Position numbers and translations under genes: made by a program. A DNA stretch of 40,520 bases from CAZUCU01 sp964618845 (lineage in GTDB: Bacteria; Patescibacteriota; Minisyncoccia; Phycocordibacterales; JAACPR01), in assembly GCA_964618845.1 (NCBI GenBank), contig CAZUCU010000003.1:1-40520 (forward strand), written 5' to 3'. Below are positions 1 to 8,983 of this stretch, piece after piece; position 1 is the first letter of the stretch; each line of letters starts with the position of its first letter. The notes below the pieces were generated by a model that saw only the letters and a program-made list of their open reading frames with translations, was not told the origin of the DNA and did no database searches.

Positions 1-13
1 AATTTAGAAATCC

Positions 14-2398
14 TCAAGACAAAAAGTTTATAATTTTACCAGCAATATAAATAATTTTTTGTGGTTTTTTTGCCAATAACCATTTTTTTGTTTGGGCTAA
101 ATTAGATACATATTCTTTTACTTCTCCTTCTGTTAAATTTTTTGCCACTTTGGTTCTAAATCTGAACTTTCCATTTATTTGAACTGATATATCAATCTCG
201 TCTTCTTTCATTTGTTTGATATCAAATTGGGGCCATTTTGAAAGATGAATAGAATTTTTTTCCCCAACAGCTTCCCAAAGTTCCTCACATAAGTGTGGAG
301 CAATCGGAGCCAAAAGTTGAATAAGTATTTTGTAAGTTTCTTGGGAAAAATTTTCTTTTTCTAACACATTTGAAAGAATCATTAACTTGGAAAGTGCGGT
401 ATTAAATTTTAGTGATTGATAGTCTTCCCCTACTCCTTTTATTGTTTTATGAAGTTGCCTCAAAGATTCAACAGAATTAGAATCCCCAATTTTTTCCGAA
501 AGAGAGTTAACTCTTTCCAAAAATCTTCGCACCCCAACGACTCCATTGGGATCCCAAGGATAGCTTCCTGCTTCATTATATGGTCCCATAAAGGCCAAAT
601 ATCCTCTTACCGTGTCAGCACCTAATCTCTCTACATATTCATCAGGATTAACCACATTCCCTTTAGATTTAGACATTTTGTTTCCGTCTGGTCCCAAAAT
701 TAAACCTCGATTATTTCTTTTGATAAATGGTTCATCGTGTTCAACCATCCCTAAATCATATAAAGCTTTTTGAAAAAAACGAGCATAAAGGAGATGACGA
801 GTTGTATGTTCTGAACCACCAGAATAAAAATCAACCGGCATCCATTCTTGTTGTAATTCTTTAGAAGAAAATTCCTTATCATTTTTGGAATCCAAATATC
901 TAAGAAAATACCAGGAAGAATCAATAAAGGTGACCAATGTATCAGTTTCCCTTTCGGCCTCTCCTTCACATTTTGGACATTTTATCTTTACCCACTTTTC
1001 AATTTTTGCAAGTGGAGATTTGCCGTCTCCGCTTGGTGTATAGTCTTTTACATCTGGTAATTCTACAGGCAAATCTTTTTCGTCTACTGGAATATCTCCA
1101 CATTTTTCGCAATGAATCATTGGAATTGGGCAACCCCAATATCTCTGTCTGGAAACTGACCAATCTCTCATTTTATAATTTATTGCCGTTTTACCAAAGT
1201 CTTTTGTAATTTCTTCTATTGCCTCTCTTGATTTTAAACCATTATATTTTTCCGAATTAATTAAAACTCCAAAATCTTCAAAAGCACCTTTTAAAATATT
1301 ACTCCCACTAATCACTTCTTTTATCCGTAAATTAAATTTTCTTGCAAAATCATAATCTCGTTGATCGTGTGCAGGAACAGCCATAACTGCTCCTGTTCCA
1401 TAACTTGCAATAACATAATCAGAAATAAAAACTGGGATTGTTTTTTTAAGAGCTGGGTGAAATGCCATTATTCCTTCAATTTTTACCCCTGTTTTTTCTT
1501 TTGCTTCGGAAATTCTTTGAAGTTCCGTTTTTGATCCTGTCTTTTTTCTATATTTTTCTATCTCATCCCAATTTAAAATTTTTTCTTTCAGTTCATCAAT
1601 TAATTTATTTTCCGGTGCTAAAACTAAATATGTAATTCCAAAATAAGTATCAGCTCTGGTGGTAAATACATCAATTTTTTTATCTGTATCGTTAATAGAA
1701 AAACTCAAATAAGTCCCTATACTTTTCCCTATCCAGTTTTTTTGTGCTTCTTTTATTGGATCTGGCCAATCTAATCCTTCTAAACCACTTAAAAGTTTTT
1801 CTGCATAATTTGTAATTTTTATATTCCAAGTTTGCATTCTTTTTTGTTCTATCTTTGATCCACAGCGATCACAAAATCCAGAGGTTACTTCTTCTTTGGC
1901 CAAAACAGTTTTACAAGAAGGACACCAATCTGCATTAATTTCATTTTTATAAACCAAACCAGTTTTATAAAACTGAATAAAAATCCATTGAGTCCACTTA
2001 TAATATTCTGGATCAGAGGTTACAACTTTTCTATCCCAATCAAACATTGTCCCCATACTTTGGAGTTGTTTTTCCATAAATTTAATATTGGAATAAGTCC
2101 AGTCTCGTGGGTTTATCTTATTTTTTATAGCAGCATTTTCAGCAGGCAGACCAAAAGCATCAAAACCAATTGGAAATAAAACATTTTTGCCAAGCATTCG
2201 ACGATAACGAGCATATATATCAGTTACAGCAAATGCATACCAATGACCAACATGAAGATCTCCAGACGGATAAGGAAATTCTACCAAAATATACTCATTT
2301 TCTTTTTCTTCTTGTTTTTCTTTTGTTTCGTATATTTTATTTTTCTTCCAGATATCTTGCCATTTTTTTTCAATTTCTTTATGATTGTATTCCTGCAT
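14..2398 (-). CDS. leuS: Leucyl-tRNA synthetase
   Basis: Class I aminoacyl-tRNA synthetase that charges tRNA-Leu in the cytoplasm. The HIGH-type motif HVGH is near residue 50 after PYPSGDL, and KMSKS is near residue 572 (GNKMSKSKGN). A CxxC...CxxC zinc ribbon (WCPSC, FCDRC) lies near residues 155-180, before the editing domain with GTGAVMAVPAHDQRD. The length of about 794 residues is normal to slightly short. I place the start at the ATG at 2398 (MQEYNHKEIEKKWQ) because AAGGAA sits 7 bases upstream (2406-2411). The reading frame extends to 2425 but that part matches nothing in the family. The gene overlaps the 3' end of the upstream membrane-protein gene by 20 bp, so the two are probably cotranscribed and translationally coupled. 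The stop is TGA. Confidence 0.97.
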   Translation of the reverse strand: MQEYNHKEIEKKWQDIWKKNKIYETKEKQEEKENEYILVEFPYPSGDLHVGHWYAFAVTDIYARYRRMLGKNVLFPIGFDAFGLPAENAAIKNKINPRDWTYSNIKFMEKQLQSMGTMFDWDRKVVTSDPEYYKWTQWIFIQFYKTGLVYKNEINADWCPSCKTVLAKEEVTSGFCDRCGSKIEQKRMQTWNIKITNYAEKLLSGLEGLDWPDPIKEAQKNWIGKSIGTYLSFSINDTDKKIDVFTTRADTYFGITYLVLAPENKLIDELKEKILNWDEIEKYRKKTGSKTELQRISEAKEKTGVKIEGIMAFHPALKKTIPVFISDYVIASYGTGAVMAVPAHDQRDYDFARKFNLRIKEVISGSNILKGAFEDFGVLINSEKYNGLKSREAIEEITKDFGKTAINYKMRDWSVSRQRYWGCPIPMIHCEKCGDIPVDEKDLPVELPDVKDYTPSGDGKSPLAKIEKWVKIKCPKCEGEAERETDTLVTFIDSSWYFLRYLDSKNDKEFSSKELQQEWMPVDFYSGGSEHTTRHLLYARFFQKALYDLGMVEHDEPFIKRNNRGLILGPDGNKMSKSKGNVVNPDEYVERLGADTVRGYLAFMGPYNEAGSYPWDPNGVVGVRRFLERVNSLSEKIGDSNSVESLRQLHKTIKGVGEDYQSLKFNTALSKLMILSNVLEKENFSQETYKILIQLLAPIAPHLCEELWEAVGEKNSIHLSKWPQFDIKQMKEDEIDISVQINGKFRFRTKVAKNLTEGEVKEYVSNLAQTKKWLLAKKPQKIIYIAGKIINFLS

Positions 2399-2939
2399 CA
2401 CTGTGTTCCTTAAACTTTTTAACAACTATATATATTAATATAACCAATGCTACAAACAAAATAGAAACCTTGAGCCATTCTTGAGAATATCGCCAATATC
2501 GAAAAGAGGCAACAATCAAATCTAAAACCGCTGTCAAAGCAAAGGAAGAACTCAAAACAGTATTTACTTTCAAAAATGCAGATGCAATCAAAACAACTGC
2601 TCCGATTATAATCAAACCAATAAAGACTTTTTGTTCATAAGTTTTACTTGCTTCTCTAAATTTATTTTCACATTTAGAGTATAAATCACAATATCCAGCA
2701 GGAGCAACTTTTAAAGTTTGTTCTGGGGCGCCAACAATAACTTGTCCGGGGTTCCAAATTCCATCAGCTGCTTCGCAGGCCTGTTTGTTTTCTATAACTT
2801 GGGAAGTTTTTTCGAATGGGCAAAACTCGTCACGATCAGGACCATTAAAAATTAAAGATAATGAATAATTAAAAAATAAATTGGCAATAATGACAATGGC
2901 CAAAATTAATGACCACTTAATAATTAAATTTTGTTTCAT
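2379..2939 (-). CDS. Predicted four-helix membrane protein, unknown function
   Basis: I do not recognise this 186-residue protein. Residues about 8-30 form a hydrophobic N-terminal segment. A polar, presumably external region follows, with four cysteines (CPFEKT, ACEAAD, YCDLYSKCENKF) that could form disulfides. Three more membrane segments lie near residues 104-121, 127-146 and 156-173, with a short basic tail. The start ATG is preceded by an extended -10 (TGgTATTAT) 8 bases upstream, suggesting a leaderless transcript that continues into leuS. A role at the envelope is inferred only from hydrophobicity and paired cysteines. The DsbA-like protein at 24.2 kb would be able to oxidise such cysteines, but nothing links the two directly. 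Confidence 0.8.
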   Translation of the reverse strand: MKQNLIIKWSLILAIVIIANLFFNYSLSLIFNGPDRDEFCPFEKTSQVIENKQACEAADGIWNPGQVIVGAPEQTLKVAPAGYCDLYSKCENKFREASKTYEQKVFIGLIIIGAVVLIASAFLKVNTVLSSSFALTAVLDLIVASFRYWRYSQEWLKVSILFVALVILIYIVVKKFKEHSDAGIQS

Positions 2940-2947
2940 ACATGCTC

Positions 2948-2956
2948 ATAATACCA
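2948..2956 (-). promoter_or_regulatory. Extended -10 promoter of the membrane protein-leuS unit
   Basis: TGg followed by TATTAT, ending 8 bases before the ATG at 2939. No convincing -35 box is visible, which is typical of extended -10 promoters. Transcription would start at or next to the start codon. Confidence 0.5.
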
Positions 2957-2978
2957 CTATTTTAGATATTGAGAAGAA

Positions 2979-4076
2979 TCATATCCTAAATTCTATTACA
3001 TCACCATCCATCACTATATAATCCTTTCCAACTGTTTTAATCCAACCTTTTTCTTTAGCATGTGTGTGAGTTCCTGCCTCGAGAAGTTTATCCCAGACAA
3101 TTACATCAGCGCGAATAAATTTGGTTTGAAAATCTGTATGTATAGAAGCACCTGCCTCTGGTGCCGTTGCTCCAAGATATGTTGTCCACGCCCTGCTTTC
3201 CTTTTCCCCAGTAGTCAAAAAAGTTATAAGTTTAAGCATTTCATAAGATTTTGTAATAAGTGAATCAAGTCCGCCATCAATTCCCATTTCTCTCTTCATT
3301 TCAGTTCTTTCTTCATCAGAAAGAGTGTTCATTTCAAGTTCACTTTTTGCATCAACTTTTACAAAAACATATTCATGTTCTTCTAAAAATTTTAAAAGTT
3401 TGGTGTATCTTTCATCATTTAAGTCATCCAAATTTTTTCCACCAGTTTTTTTGTTCAAAGCATACAAAATTGGCTTTGTTGTCATCAAATTAAAAGTTTT
3501 AACAATTTTTTCATCATCCATATTGTGATATTCAATTCGATTTGCCATAATTCCCTTCTCCAAAACTTCTTTTATCGGCACTAAAAGCTCAAATTCTTTC
3601 TTTGCGATTTTTTCACCGCGCTTAGCATCCTTTTCAATATTTCCTATTCTTTTGTTAACAGTTTCTAAATCCGCCATTATTAATTCATAATTTATAACTT
3701 CGATATCAGATAGCGGGTCAATTTTGTTGTGAACATGAATAATTTTGTCGTCTTCAAAAATTCGTACAACCTGAAGAATTGCATCCACTTCTCTAATATT
3801 TGCCAAAAATTTATTTCCGAGACCTTCGCCTCTTGACGCATCTTTTACAAGGCCTGCAATATCAGTGAATTCAACAACTGCTGGAATTTTTTGGGCTGAT
3901 TTAGAAAATTCTGCAAGTTTATCTAATCTATGATCTGGCACAGGAACAATGCCTACAGATGGATCTATTGTACAAAAAGGATAATTTTCGGCCGGAACAG
4001 AATTCTTTGTCAATGCATTAAAAAGCGTCGATTTCCCGACATTTGGAAGCCCTACTACACCAATAGATAGTGACAT
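2979..4076 (-). CDS. ychF: Redox-regulated ATPase YchF (Obg-family P-loop protein)
   Basis: Universal P-loop NTPase of the Obg/HflX class that in the family prefers ATP and binds ribosomes. The G1 motif GLPNVGKST is at residues 9-17 and the switch II motif DIAGLVKDASRGEGLGNKFL near residue 72. The usual GTP-specificity NKxD is replaced by a variant (YALNKKTGG), in keeping with YchF. A C-terminal TGS domain covers about residues 280-365 (GEKESRAWTTYLG ... KDYIVMDGDVIEF). The length of 365 residues is standard. It appears monocistronic, with its own promoter directly before the ATG. Confidence 0.97.
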   Translation of the reverse strand: MSLSIGVVGLPNVGKSTLFNALTKNSVPAENYPFCTIDPSVGIVPVPDHRLDKLAEFSKSAQKIPAVVEFTDIAGLVKDASRGEGLGNKFLANIREVDAILQVVRIFEDDKIIHVHNKIDPLSDIEVINYELIMADLETVNKRIGNIEKDAKRGEKIAKKEFELLVPIKEVLEKGIMANRIEYHNMDDEKIVKTFNLMTTKPILYALNKKTGGKNLDDLNDERYTKLLKFLEEHEYVFVKVDAKSELEMNTLSDEERTEMKREMGIDGGLDSLITKSYEMLKLITFLTTGEKESRAWTTYLGATAPEAGASIHTDFQTKFIRADVIVWDKLLEAGTHTHAKEKGWIKTVGKDYIVMDGDVIEFRI

Positions 4077-4082
4077 GACATT

Positions 4083-4111
4083 ATATTAAGGGAAAAATTG
4101 ATTTAATGCAA
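4083..4111 (-). promoter_or_regulatory. Promoter of ychF
   Basis: TTGCAT (4106-4111), a 17-base spacer, then TAATAT (4083-4088), ending 6 bases before the ATG at 4076. An overlapping TATAAT lies at 4080-4085. The expected start site coincides with the start codon, so the mRNA is probably leaderless. Confidence 0.55.
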
Positions 4112-4118
4112 AAGTTTT

Positions 4119-5084
4119 TTAAATAATCTCAGCTATAAAATTTATAGTATTTTGGTTAATAAATATGAAGGCTACAATGATAATTAAAATTAATAATCCA
4201 TTTAATATAAGTTTCAAATGTTGAATTTTTATTTTTACAAAAACATTTAATATTACAGCCATCGTAACTATTACGGCAAAAATAATTAACAAAACTGTTA
4301 GATTAGTTCTTGGAGAAGCCAGAAGTCTATCATACCAAGTTAATTGTTTTGTATTTGAAGTTACAACAGGAGATTGCGTCTGTTCAGATTCCACCCCCAA
4401 AACCTGAGCAGAGGAGGTTGTTGTGCTTAACTGATTCTCATTTAAAACTAAGGTTTTCAGTTTTTCTACTGTCTGGACAATTTTTTCAGTTTTTGTTTCT
4501 GTAGTAGCTATAACAGTCGTTTTAGGTTCACCAAAAAACTGAGCAACAAATATTGCCTTTTTACCTTTGTAAGTTCCCTCCGCAGTCGCAATACCAATCT
4601 CTGTAAAACCATTTCGCAAAATATTTTCTTTATGTGTTGGGCTATTCATCCAAGCATCATGAACTTCATCTGAATCAAAAAAATTTACTGCTAAATTTTC
4701 ACCAGCATTTTTATATTGATATCCTGCCTTATTCAGCCAATACCAGGGGTCTTTGCCATCAGGACTTATATGAGCAAAATATCCTTTCTCTGCCATATCA
4801 TTTGCTTTCATTTGAGCAGAAAGAACCAACAAATCATTGATAGCCAATTGGTTTTCTCCGTTGTTTAATCTAGTTTTATTTGTTTTTTCAACAAGAACCG
4901 ACGAAATTACAGAAGATAAATATTTTGATTGGCTTCCAAATTCTGGAAATAGAAACAAAAGAGATATTATTTCAATTAAAACCACTAAAACTAACATCAC
5001 TATAGTAAATTTATCTCTTAAAAAATGTGGTTTAAATTCATTTTTTTTGTTTGGAACAAAATATTTTTTTAGGTGCTTTTTCAT
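4119..5084 (-). CDS. Membrane-anchored CAP-domain (SCP/PR1-like) protein
   Basis: The protein has an N-terminal membrane segment (about residues 25-48), then a CAP domain at about residues 60-190. CAP signatures are NKTRLNNGENQLAINDLL, YFAHISPDG, NAGENLAVNF, WMNSPTHKENIL and FVAQFFG. The His and Glu residues of the CAP cavity (HISP, GENL, SPTHKENI) are present. A Thr/Ser-rich linker with a predicted short coil follows, then two C-terminal membrane helices. CAP proteins are extracellular and their bacterial roles are mostly unknown. This one would display the domain outside the cell. I choose the ATG at 5084 over the TTG at 5099 because a -10 box lies 15 bases upstream of it. Confidence 0.9.
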   Translation of the reverse strand: MKKHLKKYFVPNKKNEFKPHFLRDKFTIVMLVLVVLIEIISLLFLFPEFGSQSKYLSSVISSVLVEKTNKTRLNNGENQLAINDLLVLSAQMKANDMAEKGYFAHISPDGKDPWYWLNKAGYQYKNAGENLAVNFFDSDEVHDAWMNSPTHKENILRNGFTEIGIATAEGTYKGKKAIFVAQFFGEPKTTVIATTETKTEKIVQTVEKLKTLVLNENQLSTTTSSAQVLGVESEQTQSPVVTSNTKQLTWYDRLLASPRTNLTVLLIIFAVIVTMAVILNVFVKIKIQHLKLILNGLLILIIIVAFIFINQNTINFIAEII

Positions 5085-5099
5085 AATTTTCTTAGACAA

Positions 5100-5127
5100 A
5101 TTATATAATAAAAAGTAGAAACAACAA
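5100..5127 (-). promoter_or_regulatory. Promoter of the CAP-domain gene
   Basis: TTGTTG (5122-5127), 16-base spacer, TATAAT (5100-5105), 15 bases before the ATG at 5084. The -35 box is embedded in the right-hand side of the upstream terminator hairpin. Confidence 0.45.
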
Positions 5128-5155
5128 GCCCCTGCCTTCGGCAGGGGCTTGTTGT
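5121..5155 (-). terminator. Rho-independent terminator after the secreted multidomain gene
   Basis: Perfect 16-bp inverted repeat (5121-5136 with 5140-5155, core AGCCCCTGCC) around a 3-base loop, very GC-rich for this region. It lies 22 bases past the stop at 5178. A T-rich tail follows on the - strand. Confidence 0.85.
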
Positions 5156-5177
5156 AAAATTTTTTGATTTAATCTAA

Positions 5178-7532
5178 TTAAGGAAGATTTGGATATGGCT
5201 CAGAACCCGGACAAAGCAAATTATTTATAAAATGTCTAGTTGTTTTATAAACATACCCTGTCGAATCACCGCTGAAACCAAATTGTTTCCAAGGAACAAG
5301 AATCTCTTTCTCATATTTCTTTTGAAATTCTCTGACAGCTTTGTCAGTAAGATCATCAAACACACCAGTTATTGAAACCTCATATCCTTGTCCAATCAAG
5401 AACGCTTGAAGTTTTAAAACTTCAATAGGATTATTTTCAAAACCCTGTCTCATATGAGAAGTCAAATATATTGTGCAACGATTTTCTGTTCCCGTAAAAG
5501 CACCTAAGACTTCACCTCCACTCTTTCTTTTTGATCTACCACCAGAAGAACTTCCTTGTGCTGTTTGATTTTCTGCAAAATTTGCAGTAACAGTTATGTT
5601 TCCGGTTATGTTCAAATCAGTTCTTGGATTATCAGTAAGCGTATCACTCCAATTTACAAAGTGGTACCCGCTATTTGCATTTGCCGTTACAGCTGTTCCA
5701 TTTTGGCTTTGTAATACTACTTGTGTAGAACTTCCTGAAATTGTTCCGTGTGAACCTGCCACATATGACAAAGTAAACATTACTGGTTGATCAACAGTTC
5801 TATTCATAATAGAAAAATTTTCATTTGGATCATCAACAACAACTAAACCTGTACCAGAAACATACTGCCAACCAGTTTTCATTGTTTCTCCCAAATTATA
5901 ATTTCCATATGGGACATCATCAAATATTACACAACCATTTTCTGTTGTTGTTGCAATATATTCGTGAGTTTCTTGTGTCTCTTCATCATCAAGCCAAACT
6001 TCCCAACCAGAAAGTGGTTGTTCTTGTTGATTATATTTACAAACAGTAACATCAGATTTTTCTTCTTCTTGTGGTGGTTGTGTACACTGTGTTTTTGCTG
6101 AATTATTAACTACAAGCTGATAAATTCCTGCTACTGGATTTGATTCTGGATTTAAATCACCATTTGCCATATTTTCAATCTTAAATTCAATGGTGTTCCA
6201 TCCTGGGTCAACATAACTTTTTATATCGGTTGGACCAGTAACTGCTCCATAATTAAATTCTCCAGTATTTGAAATAACTGGATCGCCGTTTATAGTTACC
6301 CAATATCGATTATCTGCAGCAAGATTAAGTGTTGCATCATCTACAGAACCATCAACATAGAAATTTTTTGTAAATGTTTTTGATTCATCAGTCACAAGAT
6401 TTTGCACATTGAATGAGTCCCAAATCCACGTGGCAACACTATTTAATCCGGTTGTCCAAGTAGGATGAACCCACGCAGCAACTGCATCATCATTACCAAT
6501 GCCTTCGTCACCAACTTCACTTACAACTTCTACACGACAAGATTCTGATTTTTCTTTGGGAACATTCCATGCAACACAATAATAGTCTGTGTCTGGAGAT
6601 GCATCAATCCATTCCCAGTTGTCATAATTAAGGGCATCACTCCCACAGTACATTTCTGGTGAAACATCCTGATCTGTATTTTGCCCTGTAAATGGAATGT
6701 AATCTTCATTATAAATTTCACGAACTCTAAGTTGATTATAATTTGAAATATCAACTACCGCTGTTGCACCCGTGAAAGCTGTCCACCCAGCACCAGCTGT
6801 ACCGGGTTGGTTGTCTTCTGGATCTCCTGTAGAGTTAGAATAACCCCACTCAAAATCCCAATCCGCTAAATGGCACCCATTTTCAGGATTTGCAATTAAC
6901 CAATCGTTTGCGGTAGTTGATGTAATTTCATCAACATCTCCCGCTCCCCAATTTGGAAGATCACTTTCATCATCACATATAATTTTTTGTGCGTGTAAAG
7001 TTGCTTGTTTAACTTCTGGATCATTATACTCATCATCATCGGTTGCTGATTCACAGCCAAGATCATTTGGATAATCAATTACTCCGTCTTGATCATTGTC
7101 AATCCCGTCCGAACACGCATACACTGGATCAGGATTAATTGGTGGACAACGATAATCATCAGCAAAATCTTCAGAAACAATAAAATCGTGTTCATGACTG
7201 TTGTGACCACTTGGACCATACCAGTTTTGATTTTTTAATAATTGTGGATTACTTAAATTACCTTCTGGGTAGTGACAAACTCTTACTTTGTCCTCATCCT
7301 CACATACATTATTTATAAACAAAGTACTCTCTGTTTCTTCTGATAATGTATCTATTTCCGATTCAATTGGAGGATCGACTATATTATCACCTTCATTCGT
7401 TTCTGTAGGAGTTGTTTCCAATGTTGGTGTATCAGTGTTTTCATTTTCCAGTCCTTGTGCCATAACAAGAGAAAACGAAAAAACAAACACAAAAACAAGA
7501 GACAACATCAAAAAATGTTTGATATTTTTCAT
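5178..7532 (-). CDS. Large secreted multidomain surface protein with C-terminal peptidoglycan-binding-like domain
   Basis: The protein has 784 residues. A signal peptide at 1-25 (hydrophobic core, cleavage near VMAQ) is followed by a Thr/Glu/Pro-rich acidic stretch to about 70. Next come a CHYPEGN...GHNSHEHD segment (about 85-120), a CSDGIDNDQDGVIDYPNDLGC calcium-loop-like motif (about 140-165), and a long beta-rich region. A SpaA/prealbumin-like domain (VCKYNQQEQPLSGWEVWLDD ... GYNLGET-type end) lies near 500-570, and an InlB-B-like repeat (GTISGSSTQ ... GYHFVNWSD) near 590-660. A Ser/Gly/Arg linker leads to a C-terminal peptidoglycan-binding_1-like domain (EVLKLQAFLIGQGYEVSITG ... FQKKYEKEILVPW) at about 695-784. 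I recall this C-terminal domain as common in Parcubacteria surface proteins. It is probably anchored to the wall by it. The ligand is unknown. Confidence 0.88.
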   Translation of the reverse strand: MKNIKHFLMLSLVFVFVFSFSLVMAQGLENENTDTPTLETTPTETNEGDNIVDPPIESEIDTLSEETESTLFINNVCEDEDKVRVCHYPEGNLSNPQLLKNQNWYGPSGHNSHEHDFIVSEDFADDYRCPPINPDPVYACSDGIDNDQDGVIDYPNDLGCESATDDDEYNDPEVKQATLHAQKIICDDESDLPNWGAGDVDEITSTTANDWLIANPENGCHLADWDFEWGYSNSTGDPEDNQPGTAGAGWTAFTGATAVVDISNYNQLRVREIYNEDYIPFTGQNTDQDVSPEMYCGSDALNYDNWEWIDASPDTDYYCVAWNVPKEKSESCRVEVVSEVGDEGIGNDDAVAAWVHPTWTTGLNSVATWIWDSFNVQNLVTDESKTFTKNFYVDGSVDDATLNLAADNRYWVTINGDPVISNTGEFNYGAVTGPTDIKSYVDPGWNTIEFKIENMANGDLNPESNPVAGIYQLVVNNSAKTQCTQPPQEEEKSDVTVCKYNQQEQPLSGWEVWLDDEETQETHEYIATTTENGCVIFDDVPYGNYNLGETMKTGWQYVSGTGLVVVDDPNENFSIMNRTVDQPVMFTLSYVAGSHGTISGSSTQVVLQSQNGTAVTANANSGYHFVNWSDTLTDNPRTDLNITGNITVTANFAENQTAQGSSSGGRSKRKSGGEVLGAFTGTENRCTIYLTSHMRQGFENNPIEVLKLQAFLIGQGYEVSITGVFDDLTDKAVREFQKKYEKEILVPWKQFGFSGDSTGYVYKTTRHFINNLLCPGSEPYPNLP

Positions 7533-7759
7533 AATTGTATTTTTAAACTACTAAACAAAGAAATTATTCTTTCCCCTTTTTCTTCATTCACATCTTTATT
7601 GATTGTGGCTCTTTTTTTATAAAGTCAATAGGGTTGTACACTTTTTTTATATCTTTTTTTCAAAAAATTATCACTAAATAAAAATGTGTTTTCCGTGACA
7701 ATTAGACAAATCACTGAATATTTTACTTGGGGCAATAAATTTTAAATAGGTGCAGAAAT
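7533..7759. other. Intergenic leader region upstream of the secreted protein gene
   Basis: This 227-base, T-rich segment holds no open reading frame that I can support. TTGACT occurs on the - strand near 7625 without a well-spaced -10 box. TACAAT directly abuts the ATG at 7532, too close to be its promoter. I cannot place the promoter of the secreted protein with confidence. Confidence 0.4.
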
Positions 7760-8590
7760 TTAAAAATTACCTTTTAATTTTGTCCAAAATTCTTCTTTTG
7801 ATAAATTATTCTTGTTCAAAATAATATTTTTTACTTTTTCATCTATTCTTGCTTCTTCAAAAATTTGTTCAAAAGGTTTATCGTAGGGAATTAATTTTAA
7901 TTCATATAATTTATTATCTGCATAACCCGTGAATACTCGTGCCCAATTCCACGGAATACTTCCTGGATTTACTCTATTTGAAGAATCTGCCAAAACATTT
8001 GTGCAATTTGAAAATATAGTATTATAAAATTTTGGTTTTGTTTCTAAAGATTCTGTAGTTTTTGCTAAATCTAAAAACAAACCTTTGACGGTTTCAGATT
8101 TTATAAGTAATGGATACATGTACAAATCTTCATCATGATAAATTGCTCTTCTGGAAAATAAATCTGTAGCACTTCCCCACACATACCACATTTCATAATT
8201 GTTAAATAATCCTCGGAAGGCTCCAAAAGGTTCATTGTTTTCTCTTCTGGCCTCTACAGAAACAGAAACTGTTTTGCCATCATTAAATTCAAATAAGAAA
8301 AAACCATGACCAACTCCTTCCCATTTACCAAAAGGATTCATGAGAAAATATGCTTTGTCTATTTTATCAAGATCAAATGTTTCCTCATAATAATTCCAAG
8401 AAATAGTTTCTTGATACTTATACCTCCAGTCTCTTAAGTTTTTTATATTAATTTTATTTTCAGAAATTGTAATGTCTGGCAATGTTTGCGCATCATCAGT
8501 CCAGTCTCTATGTAGTGATGGTTCTTTAAAAAATATAAAAATCCCCAAAATCAAAACTATTAATAGAAAAATTAAAATAATTTTTTTCAT
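7760..8590 (-). CDS. DUF4105 (Lnb N-terminal periplasmic-like) domain protein
   Basis: The 276-residue protein has an N-terminal membrane or signal segment (residues 3-21) and an external domain. Family signatures include SWNYYEETFDLDKIDKAYF, GVGHGFFLFEFNDGKTVSVSVE, MWYVWGSATDLFSRRA and the C-terminal FSNCTNVLADSSNRVNPG. The conserved NCTN motif with the earlier GHGFFLF resembles a cysteine-peptidase-like arrangement reported for this domain family; catalysis is not established. The start is fixed by a strong GGGGAGG ribosome-binding site 6 bases before the ATG. It starts 3 bases after the stop of the small upstream gene, so the two are translationally coupled. Confidence 0.85.
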   Translation of the reverse strand: MKKIILIFLLIVLILGIFIFFKEPSLHRDWTDDAQTLPDITISENKINIKNLRDWRYKYQETISWNYYEETFDLDKIDKAYFLMNPFGKWEGVGHGFFLFEFNDGKTVSVSVEARRENNEPFGAFRGLFNNYEMWYVWGSATDLFSRRAIYHDEDLYMYPLLIKSETVKGLFLDLAKTTESLETKPKFYNTIFSNCTNVLADSSNRVNPGSIPWNWARVFTGYADNKLYELKLIPYDKPFEQIFEEARIDEKVKNIILNKNNLSKEEFWTKLKGNF

Positions 8591-8593
8591 AGA

Positions 8594-8830
8594 TTACCTC
8601 CCCATTTTTTTCATCATAATTCTCTGGAAATCATTTTTATATTTAAACATTACTTGCATGGAAGCAGTTTGTTCATCTACTCCTTGTTTCTTTTTTTCTT
8701 TTATTTCTTTTTGAATTTTTTGCATTAATTCTGGATGCTCTTCTATAAGAGTCATTACTAAATCCCGCTGTTCAGGAGGTAAGTTTTTCATTTTTCGTTC
8801 CATTATTTTTTTGGTCAAAAATTTAAACAT
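8594..8830 (-). CDS. Small helical protein, unknown function
   Basis: Seventy-eight residues, strongly charged and predicted almost entirely alpha-helical (PPEQRDLVMTLIEEHPELMQ, KIQKEIKEKKKQ), with no membrane segment or cysteine. I do not recognise a family. Its last codons carry the ribosome-binding site of the DUF4105 gene, so the two form an operon and could be partners. A 9-bp inverted repeat (8836-8844 with 8865-8873) lies just upstream of the ATG. Confidence 0.65.
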   Translation of the reverse strand: MFKFLTKKIMERKMKNLPPEQRDLVMTLIEEHPELMQKIQKEIKEKKKQGVDEQTASMQVMFKYKNDFQRIMMKKMGR

Positions 8831-8835
8831 ATATA

Positions 8836-8873
8836 TCTGTGTTACCTATTTAATATGTAGATGATAACACAGA
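8836..8873. repeat. Inverted repeat upstream of the small helical protein
   Basis: TCTGTGTTA at 8836-8844 and its exact complement at 8865-8873, 20 bases apart, beginning 5 bases before the start codon. It could be an operator or an mRNA hairpin. The function is unknown. Confidence 0.45.
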
Positions 8874-8874
8874 C

Positions 8875-8980
8875 GAATCAGAAGCACGAAATTCCAAGCC
8901 CGTGTTTCTGATTTCGAATTTAGAATTTCGAATTTGTTTCGAATTTCTTGCTTCTGATTTCAAATTTCTTACCGTTTCGT
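8875..8980. repeat. Dispersed GAATTTCGAATTT-type repeat cluster (intergenic copy)
   Basis: Short units such as TTTCGAATTT, AGAATTTCGAATTTG and CTTGCTTCTGATTTC recur here between the mltG stop and the small-protein promoter. The same units occur inside uvrA (14731-14797 and 15800-15866) and uppP (23860-23920), where they are translated. No gene is visible in this stretch. Confidence 0.75.
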
Positions 8981-8983
8981 GCT

